Shown here piece after piece: positions 1 through 5,441 of a DNA stretch of 8,913 nucleotides. Numbering within the stretch: the stretch's first letter is position 1; the number at the start of each line of letters is the position of its first letter. The DNA is taken from assembly GCA_902465105.1 (NCBI GenBank), contig CABQLM010000069.1, forward strand, positions 1 to 8,913, in the 5' to 3' direction. The notes under the pieces were generated by a model that saw nothing but the letters and a program-made list of their open reading frames with translations, had not been told where the DNA came from and ran no database searches. This DNA is from an uncultured Collinsella sp. Its GTDB lineage: Bacteria > Actinomycetota > Coriobacteriia > Coriobacteriales > Coriobacteriaceae. The translations under genes and the position numbers were made by a program.

Positions 1-1150
1 GGGCCGGGCCGGCCGACGGCACCTGCCGGAAGATCCGCTCCGCCGTGGGGCACCCCTTTAAGTCGTTGCGTTCGATCGACTGGCCGCGGGCGACCTTTCG
101 GCCGATTGCCTCAAGGCGCCTTTTCGGGATACAGGCCCGGGCCTCGGTGGCGAGGCCGGCCTCCCGCCGCCTCTCCGTCGCCGGGCCGGTTCCGGGCGCG
201 GCGCGTCGCATCGGCATTTCCTCACGAGTTGGCGTCCTGTCGGGCACCAGGACGCGCAGGGCCGCGTTCTCGCACCGGAGGCCGAGGTCGGCGGCCGCCT
301 TGCGGGCGTAGGCGTCCCGTGCCTCCCCGGCCAGGCACTTGAGGCCGGCGCACCTCTCGACGGCCTTCTTATAGCGGTCCAGTGCGCCGGCGAGCTCGGG
401 GAAGTCGGAGGCCGCCCGGTCGAGGGCCTCCCTCAGCGCGGCGGACGTCTCCGGGTGGAACCGCCTGAGGTGGGCGGCCTCAATTCTTCCGTCCGGCGGC
501 AGCTCGATATCGAAACGGTTCCGGTCGATGCGGGAGACGGCGTCCAGCGCGGCCTCCCTCGCGAGGTCGCGCTCGATGTAGGCCTCCCGCAGCAGCGGCG
601 CCATGGCCTTCGAGGAGATCTCGAGCCGCGCCGCCTCCATCTTCCGCTTGGGGAGCAGCGCGTCCCACTCGCCCGCGTGGTCGACCGTGAGGATGTGGAC
701 GTGGTGGCTCGTGCCGTTGACATGCATCGCCGCGTAGAACTCCACGCGGCTCTCGGGCACACCGGTCATCTCGGAGAAGAGCCTCGGCCACTCGGAGCGC
801 ACCAGCGCCTGCCAGGCGTCCAGGCGGTCGAGGCCGGCAGCTGGGGCGATGTCGTTCGGGACCGTGACGACGGTGGTGAGCACCGCACCGCCGTTTTGGG
901 CGATGGCACGCCTGGCCTCCGCCACGGCGACCGGGCCGTCCGCGCCCCAGAGGCCGCCGGTCGAGCCGGTCCTGTTCGCGGCGTAGGCGGCCAGGCCGTC
1001 CACGCCGAGCCTCCTGCCGTCCGCCTCGCTTACCTCGATGACGACGCCGCGGCGGGTGCCGGCGTATGCCGCCAGGCCCGCGGCGGACGCCCTCGCTGAC
1101 GCCCCCGCGCGGACGACGGAGTGGTTGACGATGACGGGCGGGCTAGCCAT
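1..1150 (-). CDS. MobP3/MobL-type relaxase, partial (C-terminus beyond the left edge)
   Basis: Relaxases nick one strand at oriT and stay covalently attached while DNA is transferred in conjugation. The minus frame from the ATG at 1150-1148 is open for all 383 codons to the window edge, with strongly GC-biased third positions. Seen: an N-terminal segment around residues 53-70 (LAAYAANRTGSTGGLWG) resembling the Y-x-x-x-R-P-G block of MobP-type relaxases; a W-containing helix (W113, W121); and the metal-binding histidine motif H143-x5-HHVH (H143, H149, H150, H152) in MHVNGTSHHVHILTV. A basic, Arg/Ala-rich region follows from about residue 165. Family members usually have a long C-terminal part, so much is missing here. 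The start overlaps the upstream accessory gene's stop by 8 bp (1143-1150), which suggests translational coupling. The relaxase identity is firm; the exact Mob subfamily is less certain. Confidence 0.85.
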   Translation of the reverse strand, partial: MASPPVIVNHSVVRAGASARASAAGLAAYAGTRRGVVIEVSEADGRRLGVDGLAAYAANRTGSTGGLWGADGPVAVAEARRAIAQNGGAVLTTVVTVPNDIAPAAGLDRLDAWQALVRSEWPRLFSEMTGVPESRVEFYAAMHVNGTSHHVHILTVDHAGEWDALLPKRKMEAARLEISSKAMAPLLREAYIERDLAREAALDAVSRIDRNRFDIELPPDGRIEAAHLRRFHPETSAALREALDRAASDFPELAGALDRYKKAVERCAGLKCLAGEARDAYARKAAADLGLRCENAALRVLVPDRTPTREEMPMRRAAPGTGPATERRREAGLATEARACIPKRRLEAIGRKVARGQSIERNDLKGCPTAERIFRQVPSAGPA

Positions 1151-1604
1151 CGGCGCGCTCGCGCGCGTGGAGCTTCACCTCGTCGATCTTGCCGAGGCCC
1201 GCGCGGCTGAGCTCGCCGGCCTGCGCGAGGTAGTTCTTCCAGATGTCCGCGACGGGGACGTCGTCGAGCGAGGCGTAGGAGGCCTTGAGGACGTCTGCCG
1301 ACATGAGGCCGGCCATGATGGCGGCGGTCATGGGGCGCGAGAGGACCGCGGCGATGCGGTCCTCGGCGGCGTCGAGCTTGCGCTCGATGTCGAGTGCGGC
1401 GACGTCCATGCGGGCGTCGACGACGCCGCGGATGAAGCCCGCGACCTCGTTGCCGTAGAGGTCGAGCTCCTCCGCGGCGAGCGCCGAGCACAGGAGCGAC
1501 CGGATCACATCGCTGACGTTGGACTTGTCGAGCTCGGCCCGCGTCTTGAGGACGGTATAGAGCCTTGAATCGAGCTTCACGCTGACTGTTTTAGTTCCGA
1601 CCAT
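1143..1604 (-). CDS. Ribbon-helix-helix mobilization accessory protein (MobC-like)
   Basis: A protein of 153 residues. Residues 5-42 (KTVSVKLDSRLYTVLKTRAE and on to VSDVIRSLL) have the beta-strand, helix, helix pattern of ribbon-helix-helix DNA-binding proteins, which act as dimers. The remainder is helical and charged, with no recognised enzyme motif. The ATG at 1604-1602 has a strong Shine-Dalgarno AAGGAGG with 4 bases between, which fixes the start. Its stop lies inside the relaxase start region (8-bp overlap). Small RHH proteins directly upstream of a relaxase typically bind oriT and help the relaxase nick (MobC/TraY-like relaxosome factors), and many also repress their own operon. The role is inferred from fold and position; no close named homologue is recognised. 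A plain RHH antitoxin is less likely because no toxin follows. Confidence 0.72.
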   Translation of the reverse strand: MVGTKTVSVKLDSRLYTVLKTRAELDKSNVSDVIRSLLCSALAAEELDLYGNEVAGFIRGVVDARMDVAALDIERKLDAAEDRIAAVLSRPMTAAIMAGLMSADVLKASYASLDDVPVADIWKNYLAQAGELSRAGLGKIDEVKLHARERADG

Positions 1605-1625
1605 AGGGCCTCCTTATAACAAAGA

Positions 1626-1642
1626 GGGGCCTCTCGGACCCC
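1626..1642 (-). terminator. Weak hairpin followed by a T-rich tract, possible attenuator between xis and mobC
   Basis: Read on the minus strand: GGGGTC, loop CGAGA, GGCCCC, then TCTTTGTTAT. That is a 6-bp stem with one G-T pair and a short, broken T tract. It sits between the excisionase-like gene's stop and the mobC-like Shine-Dalgarno. It may only partly reduce read-through. It could also be chance in a GC-rich stretch. Confidence 0.35.
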
Positions 1643-1657
1643 ATGTAATGGTCGTTT

Positions 1658-1900
1658 TTAATTGATGTTGGTTGACGGGCATTCAGTTCGGTCGATAGTG
1701 ACTCCGATATAGCTGAGCACGCTGTCGCGGTTGATTCGCCATAACTTGCCGCACTTCACGGCTTTGAACGTCCCGTTCTGGCAGAGGCGGTAGACAGAGC
1801 GGTCGCTGATGCCGAGCAGGTACGCGACCGGCAGCGGATCGACGATATCCGGCATACTGCGGAAGTCGTCGACTCCGATACGCTTTTCTTTGAATTTCAT
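1658..1900 (-). CDS. Excisionase-like small winged helix-turn-helix protein (HTH_17 type)
   Basis: A protein of 80 residues. Residues 22-43 (PLPVAYLLGISDRSVYRLCQ) form the helix-turn-helix of the MerR-like excisionase family, followed by a wing and the typical closing block FKAVKCGKLWRINRDSVLSYI at about 45-65. Known: such proteins bend DNA at att sites and switch a tyrosine integrase from insertion to excision, or act as small transcription regulators. Start ATG 1900-1898 has AAAGGAG 7 bases upstream. It lies downstream of the integrase but beyond a terminator, so it probably has its own promoter. Together with int next to an att site, the excisionase role is the best reading; a regulator of the mob genes is the alternative. 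The gene is less GC-rich than the mob genes on its left. Confidence 0.75.
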   Translation of the reverse strand: MKFKEKRIGVDDFRSMPDIVDPLPVAYLLGISDRSVYRLCQNGTFKAVKCGKLWRINRDSVLSYIGVTIDRTECPSTNIN

Positions 1901-2030
1901 TTCGGTCTCCTTTCTGGAATTTGCCGATTTCTCTTATTTCGCAGTCTGACACGCCGCCGCCGGCATTCGTCAAAGTACGGGCAGGGCGGACGCTATGGAC
2001 AAAAAAGACGTTGAAGGGTCGAGGCAACAA
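1901..2030. other. Non-coding gap between int terminator and xis
   Basis: About 130 bp with no convincing ORF. Small minus-strand frames through it are shadows. Apart from the Shine-Dalgarno of the excisionase-like gene it should hold that gene's promoter, but I cannot place a convincing -35/-10 pair. It could also carry oriT for the downstream relaxase; no recognisable nic sequence was identified. Confidence 0.4.
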
Positions 2031-2056
2031 GAAAAGGCCCGGTTAAAGCCGGGCCT
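2031..2056 (-). terminator. Rho-independent terminator of the integrase gene
   Basis: On the minus strand the sequence reads AGGCCCGG, loop CTTTAA, CCGGGCCT, then TTTC: a perfect 8-bp GC-rich stem ending in T residues, 40 bp past the integrase stop. It should isolate int transcription from the excisionase and mob genes. Confidence 0.85.
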
Positions 2057-2095
2057 CCGAGCCACTGTTGACTTCTTTGCTTGCGACGAAGCAAA

Positions 2096-3301
2096 TCACT
2101 CTTTATATAAGCGTCCAAGAGTTCTCATAGCCGATGCGGTGGCTGCTGGGTCGGCACTGGCGTATCTGTCGAGTGTCATCGACGCCTTCGAGTGCCCCAT
2201 GAGGCTTGCGAGAGTCCTCGGGTCGATTCCGTTGGAAACGGCGTACGTTGCAAAACTGTGCCTGAGGTCGTGGAAGGTGACGGTGTTCTTGTTCAAGACA
2301 CCATGGAGCTTCAAGGCCTTTGCCAGGGCCCGCCAAGCGTCGTTGATCCTGGGCGGTTTCAAGAAGGAACCGTCCGGAAAGCCGAGGACAAACAGTTCGT
2401 CGCTGAACTCAACGCCCAGATTCGCGCATTCGAACTTCATGTCGGCCTCGCGCTTCGCAAGGTCTTTCATAAGGTCTTTCGGGCAGTTGGGGATAGCGCG
2501 CCGGCTGCTAATGCTCTTGGGGCCCTTGATATAGAACTCGTTATCTGTGTGCCCAATCGCGGCCTCGACTCGGATCGTTGCGGATTTAAAGTCCACGTTT
2601 TTCCATTTCAGGGCGCAGAGCTCGCCGCGCCGCAATCCCGTGTAGAGCGCCATCTTGGCTGCAAGCATCGCTGGGATATCTATGGAGGCGTTCAGAGTGT
2701 TCAAGACCCTGGTTCGCTCTTTGGTTGTAAGCGAATTCGGTAGACCGTAGTTCGCGTCTTCATTTTTGGGGACTTTTGCCCAAGAGGCCACGTTTTCGTC
2801 AATCCATTTCTTTCGCATTCCATATTTGAGCGAGCCTCGTAACAACCGTAGGGAATTGCAGGCGGTGGACCGTGCGTGGGTTGAGGCGATCGCCGTTATC
2901 CATTCCTGAACATCCTCTTCCGTAAGGTCTTCCAATGGGACATCACCGAGATACGGTTCGATATTCCGGCGGAGCATGCCGTGGTATCCGGTCGCCGTGG
3001 AGCGCGCGACGTCCGCGCACTCGATATCGATATAGCATGTCACGAGCTTTGAAACGGTGATACCAAGCCCCTTGGGTTTAGCTGCTTCTGCGGTGGCCTT
3101 CTCATTGAGAGATGCGCGGATGGATTCGGCCTCGAGTATGGCGGCATCGCGATGCTTATGGCTTCTGCCTTTATCGCGCCCTCGATGTTCCAAGAGCTGA
3201 GTCTTCTTATGCCAGATGCCGTTCTCCAAATAGGGGAACTGTGCGCGCCAGCGATCGTCCTTAAACTTATAAATAGACGAGGTGGTGTATTTCTCTTCCA
3301 T
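2096..3301 (-). CDS. int: Tyrosine recombinase (phage/ICE integrase)
   Basis: A protein of 401 residues, normal length for the family. It catalyses strand exchange between the element's attP and the tRNA att site. Domains: N-terminal beta-rich arm-binding region (about 8-65, SSIYKFKDDRWRAQFPYL...), SAM-like core-binding domain (about 80-180, with Y106HGMLRRNIEPYLGD), and catalytic domain (about 190-395). Catalytic residues are visible: R224 in TGLRRGE, a lysine in the hairpin IKGPKSISSRR (K259 or K262), H344-D-L-R347 in FHDLRHSFAT, H370 in LMGHSKAS, and the nucleophile Y380 in LDRYA. All are present, so it should be active. The ATG at 3301 has GGAGGG 4-5 bases upstream. It is transcribed away from the att site 155 bp to its right and ends at a strong terminator. 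The name int is generic. Confidence 0.95.
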   Translation of the reverse strand: MEEKYTTSSIYKFKDDRWRAQFPYLENGIWHKKTQLLEHRGRDKGRSHKHRDAAILEAESIRASLNEKATAEAAKPKGLGITVSKLVTCYIDIECADVARSTATGYHGMLRRNIEPYLGDVPLEDLTEEDVQEWITAIASTHARSTACNSLRLLRGSLKYGMRKKWIDENVASWAKVPKNEDANYGLPNSLTTKERTRVLNTLNASIDIPAMLAAKMALYTGLRRGELCALKWKNVDFKSATIRVEAAIGHTDNEFYIKGPKSISSRRAIPNCPKDLMKDLAKREADMKFECANLGVEFSDELFVLGFPDGSFLKPPRINDAWRALAKALKLHGVLNKNTVTFHDLRHSFATYAVSNGIDPRTLASLMGHSKASMTLDRYASADPAATASAMRTLGRLYKE

Positions 3302-3310
3302 TGTCCCTCC

Positions 3311-3342
3311 GTGTGCAATCGCGTGTGCAATGAGTGTGCAAT
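3311..3342. repeat. Three helically phased 9-bp direct repeats, GTGTGCAAT
   Basis: GTGTGCAAT occurs at 3311-3319, 3323-3331 and 3334-3342, with starts 12 and 11 bp apart, so all three face the same side of the helix. They lie between int and the att core, immediately upstream of the int Shine-Dalgarno. Likely roles are integrase arm-type sites, excisionase binding sites, or an autoregulatory operator. Confidence 0.7.
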
Positions 3343-3354
3343 TTGACTGTTTCG

Positions 3355-3373
3355 GAGACGTCTCAAGTGAGAC
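3355..3373. promoter_or_regulatory. Overlapping palindromes GAGACGTCTC and GTCTCA-AG-TGAGAC
   Basis: GAGACGTCTC (3355-3364) is a perfect 10-bp palindrome. GTCTCAAGTGAGAC (3360-3373) is a second one with 6-bp arms and 2-bp spacing that shares GTCTC with the first. Upstream of int this looks like an operator or a recombination-accessory protein site. No binding protein can be named. Confidence 0.45.
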
Positions 3374-3455
3374 TATAAGCGGAAAACGAAAGAAAAAGGC
3401 GAGGTTACGGTCGCTATAGTCGCAGATGGACGCTATTAACCAGAATGGAAAGCGA

Positions 3456-3498
3456 TGTAATCAGTGGGTTGCAGGTTCGATTCCTGTCACTGGCTCCA
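3456..3498 (+). other. attR-type site: 3' half of tRNA-Thr(UGU), truncated
   Basis: From 3456 the sequence fits the 3' half of a tRNA exactly: anticodon TGT plus AA (3456-3460), anticodon-stem 3' strand TCAGT, variable GGGTT, T-stem GCAGG, T-loop TTCGATT, T-stem CCTGT, acceptor 3' strand CACTGGC, discriminator T, CCA (3496-3498). Upstream bases 3423-3455 match neither the expected acceptor GCCAGTG nor a D-arm, nor anticodon-stem ACTGA, so the gene is cut within the anticodon loop. Threonine is inferred from the UGU anticodon and from discriminator U, shared with the intact tRNA-Thr at 8342. This marks the crossover region of the element; about 43 bp should be shared with the other end. Confidence 0.85.
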
Positions 3499-3508
3499 TG
3501 AGAGTTTC

Positions 3509-3545
3509 GGGCTCTGTCTCTATATGGGACAGGGCCCGTTTCTAT
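3509..3545 (+). terminator. Terminator of the interrupted tRNA-Thr transcription unit
   Basis: GGGCTCTGTC (3509-3518) pairs with GACAGGGCCC (3528-3537), 10 bp with one T-G pair, followed by GTTTCTATTT. It lies 10 bp after the tRNA CCA, as expected for the native tRNA terminator left on the chromosome side of the insertion. Confidence 0.8.
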
Positions 3546-3612
3546 TTAGGTGGTGCGCCATCGGGTTAGCGCTCATCCCGTTTTTGGTTTGTCTCGTCCT
3601 CCAGTTTGTCTA

Positions 3613-3659
3613 AATCTGTAACACCAAGACCGATATTTGGCATCTAACTGTTACAGATT
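3613..3659. repeat. Inverted-arm element copy 1: AATCTGTAACA - 25 bp - TGTTACAGATT
   Basis: Arms 3613-3623 and 3649-3659 are perfect 11-bp inverted repeats around a 25-bp spacer. The spacer differs from that of copy 2. The right arm is followed by GAGAT, close to GAGAC after copy 2, so conservation reaches a little past the arm. Confidence 0.8.
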
Positions 3660-3692
3660 GAGATGAAACTTAGGGTGTTTTAGGAATATCTT

Positions 3693-3739
3693 GATCTGTA
3701 ACATGTAGAAGCGGAATAGGCCTCTTGCTGTTACAGATC
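3693..3739. repeat. Inverted-arm element copy 2: GATCTGTAACA - 25 bp - TGTTACAGATC
   Basis: Arms 3693-3703 and 3729-3739 are perfect 11-bp inverted repeats, again with exactly 25 bp between them. The copy begins 80 bp after copy 1. The outermost base pair differs from copy 1 (G-C instead of A-T) yet still pairs, a compensatory change that supports selection on the paired structure or on a palindromic site. Confidence 0.8.
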
Positions 3740-3775
3740 GAGACAAGGGCGGGTGCGGACCTGGATGTCCTGCTC

Positions 3776-3839
3776 GAGCGTGGATTTCTGGACACGCGAG
3801 CGAAGAAAATCTCCCGACCGGAGAACGAGCGTGGATAAT
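3776..3839 (+). repeat. GAGCGTGGAT repeat pair left of the sugar operon
   Basis: GAGCGTGGAT occurs at 3776-3785 and 3827-3836 (extended by AAT to 3839). The stretch 3810-3839 matches 7861-7890 on the other side of the sugar locus at 25 of 30 positions. It contains a small hairpin, TCTCC (3810-3814) with GGAGA (3820-3824). Confidence 0.7.
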
Positions 3840-3895
3840 TAACTTGGATAGGGAGCTAAGGTAAACACCGATTGTCTATCGACGGCTTTAGAAAC

Positions 3896-3930
3896 AACGA
3901 CCCCGATTTCATTGTGGAATCGGGGTCGTT
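3896..3930 (-). terminator. Strong terminator after the sugar-PTS operon
   Basis: A perfect 13-bp stem (3896-3908 with 3918-3930, core ACGACCCCGATT/AATCGGGGTCGT) encloses a 9-base loop. On the minus strand it is followed by GTTTC, and on the plus strand by TGTG after TT, so it may work in both directions but is weakest in its T tracts. It lies about 100 bp past the EIIBC stop; no other gene comes between. Confidence 0.8.
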
Positions 3931-4031
3931 TGTGCCTCAGGAATCCGAATGGATTAATCGAGCTCCTAAGGGACTTCTTGGGTTCTTGCTAATGGTCTGC
4001 CGAGGATGTCCCCAATGCAAACAGCGGGCAT

Positions 4032-5432
4032 CTACTCAATATAGCTGGGGTTCTTCTTGATGATTACGCGTGCAGCGATGAAAGAGACGACGATGGCGAT
4101 GATGGCGACAACGCATGCCAGCACGAAGTTGCCCATGGACCCATCGGGAGCGATAAAGATGAGTGCCGAAAGAAGGCCGGGGCATGCTCCCGCAACATAC
4201 TCTTTCAGAACAAAGATGCCTGCAGGGAGTCCAGCGCAGAGCGCGCCGATTGCCGTGCCGACAAGCAGGCGGGGACGCTCGATGAGGCAACCGTAGAACG
4301 CGGGCTCGGTTACGCCACAGAGTGCGGTAACGGCAACCGTGGTGACCATACCCTTCTTCTCCTTGTTTCCCTTCATGGCAGTTGCCAGGGCGAGGCTCGT
4401 GCCGCCAATGCAGAGGTTCGAGATGAATCCAAAGATAATGGGTGCCCAACCGAGCTGCGCCAGGCTCGTAACTTCGATTGCGATGTAAGCCTTATCGAGA
4501 CCGAGCATGACGAAATAGGGGTTAAGGGCTGCCAGGATCGGAGTAGCGATAAATGCCACGTTGTCCATAAGCCACGTGACGGCATCACTCAGCGCGTAGC
4601 CCATCATGCTGCCGGCGGGGCCAAGGATAATCAGCTCGACGGGCACGACGATGATCATGGTGAGCAGCGGCTTCAAGAACAGTTTGGTAACGTCGGGAAT
4701 GATCTTCTGAAGGCTGCGGTCGACAAAGTACATGAACACAACGCCCAGTACGATGGGCACTACCGTACTCGAATAGTCGTTCGTCGGGATGGGGATACCA
4801 AGAAAGTCGAGACCCTCGGCACCGCTAATGGACGAGCTGATCATGATCGCGCCCAGCAATGCGCCCATGATGGGCTGCATCTTCATGACGGCTGCGAGCT
4901 GATAACCAAGATAAACGGGCAAGAAGCTAAACGAAGCGCTGAAGATCGCCAGCAGAACCTGGGCGGTTCCGCTATCGGTGCTCAATCCACAATAATTGAC
5001 CAGGAGATTCTTGATCGAAAGAATGAGTCCGCCAACGATGAGCGCCGGGACGATGGGCATGAATACCTGTGCAGAGACGTTCCCGAATTTCTCAATCAAG
5101 CCCATGGCGGTGTTACCGCTTTTAATGCCTTCTGCAAGGTCTTTGGCGGTTTGGGCATCGTCGGCAACCGTGCCACCGCCGACTTCGATTCCCGCGAAGT
5201 CGAGGAAGTCGTTGTAAGCCTCGGTGACGTTGGGGCCGATGATCACCTGAAGCTGGCCACCGCTGACTACTGCCCCGAGCGCCTGGTCGGCCGATTTGGC
5301 GAGCTGGAGATCGATGATCGAGGTGTCTCGTGCGTCGATGCGAAGGCGCGTCGCACAATGAGTTACCGATGTAATGTTCTCTTTGCCGCCAACAGCCTTT
5401 AGGACTGTTTCGGACATTGCCTGATATTTCAT
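4032..5432 (-). CDS. PTS sugar transporter subunit EIIBC, glucose/beta-glucoside superfamily
   Basis: Membrane permease of 466 residues that imports a sugar and phosphorylates it. The EIIB domain (about 1-85) has the phosphocysteine C26 in SVTHCATRLR and the following GGQLQVIIG block. The EIIC domain (about 115-460) is a run of hydrophobic membrane segments (for example 124-142, 157-180, 186-202, 222-238, 255-280, 331-352, 392-410, 434-456) with the sugar-binding GVTEPAFYG motif (E376). No EIIA domain is fused, unlike the roughly 620-residue BglF/BglP type, so phosphate must come from a separate EIIA. BglF-type permeases usually have a histidine after a conserved GL/GM; here the place reads MLGLDKAYIAIE, so specificity cannot be copied from BglF. 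The ATG at 5432 has AGGAG overlapping the GH1 stop; 9 bp separate the genes. Beta-glucosides or galactosides are likely substrates. Confidence 0.88.
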   Translation of the reverse strand: MKYQAMSETVLKAVGGKENITSVTHCATRLRIDARDTSIIDLQLAKSADQALGAVVSGGQLQVIIGPNVTEAYNDFLDFAGIEVGGGTVADDAQTAKDLAEGIKSGNTAMGLIEKFGNVSAQVFMPIVPALIVGGLILSIKNLLVNYCGLSTDSGTAQVLLAIFSASFSFLPVYLGYQLAAVMKMQPIMGALLGAIMISSSISGAEGLDFLGIPIPTNDYSSTVVPIVLGVVFMYFVDRSLQKIIPDVTKLFLKPLLTMIIVVPVELIILGPAGSMMGYALSDAVTWLMDNVAFIATPILAALNPYFVMLGLDKAYIAIEVTSLAQLGWAPIIFGFISNLCIGGTSLALATAMKGNKEKKGMVTTVAVTALCGVTEPAFYGCLIERPRLLVGTAIGALCAGLPAGIFVLKEYVAGACPGLLSALIFIAPDGSMGNFVLACVVAIIAIVVSFIAARVIIKKNPSYIE

Positions 5433-5441
5433 CTCTTTCTC

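Larger units (their letters stand above)
1..3498. mobile_element. Right end of an integrative mobilizable/conjugative element inserted in a tRNA-Thr gene
   Basis: Seen: integrase, excisionase-like gene, ribbon-helix-helix accessory gene and relaxase lie in a row on the minus strand, and the stretch ends at a bare 3' half of a tRNA gene (3456-3498). Known: tyrosine-recombinase elements commonly insert in tRNA 3' ends, leaving a rebuilt tRNA at one end and a 3' fragment at the other, with int next to an att site. Inferred: the element runs leftwards beyond base 1, and the intact tRNA-Thr(UGU) lies at that far end. No type IV secretion genes are visible, so whether it is self-transmissible (ICE) or only mobilizable (IME) cannot be told. 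Composition is mosaic: the relaxase part is very GC-rich (46 of 60 bases at 541-600), while int is near 50-58 percent. Confidence 0.88.
3546..3895. other. Intergenic region with two repeat families, no gene
   Basis: No frame here has a ribosome binding site and coding look. A small plus frame beginning at 3872 runs over the terminator hairpin and is rejected. The content is two 47-bp inverted-arm elements (3613-3659 and 3693-3739) and two GAGCGTGGAT repeats (3776 and 3827), listed separately. Confidence 0.7.

Noticed and set aside
455..1099. Long plus-strand frame of 214 codons and several other frames in the first 1.6 kb
   Set aside because: They are shadows of the very GC-rich minus-strand relaxase and accessory genes. 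They have low-complexity Arg/Ala/Gly-rich products, no ribosome binding sites and no known motifs, while the minus frame carries the relaxase histidine motif.
1901..2030. oriT of the mobilization module
   Set aside because: The position is plausible and there are GC-rich symmetric bits, but I recognise no nic-site consensus, so I only mention it as a possibility.
1988..3436. GGACGCTAT shared at 1988-1996 and 3428-3436 as a possible paired recombination site
   Set aside because: A single 9-base match with no further similarity around it and different surroundings. Chance is likely at this length.
3461..3492. Hairpin CAGTG...CACTG enclosing the T-arm in the truncated tRNA
   Set aside because: The complementarity comes from the anticodon-stem and acceptor-stem strands of tRNA-Thr happening to share CAGTG/CACTG. 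No sign of a separate function.
3613..3739. CRISPR array
   Set aside because: Only four short 10-11 base arms, alternating in orientation, with uneven 25 and 33 base gaps. A CRISPR has same-direction repeats of about 24-37 bp, and there are no cas genes.
3872..4060. Plus-strand frame of 62 codons
   Set aside because: It covers the perfect 13-bp terminator stem and then the 3' end of the EIIBC gene, and has no ribosome binding site.
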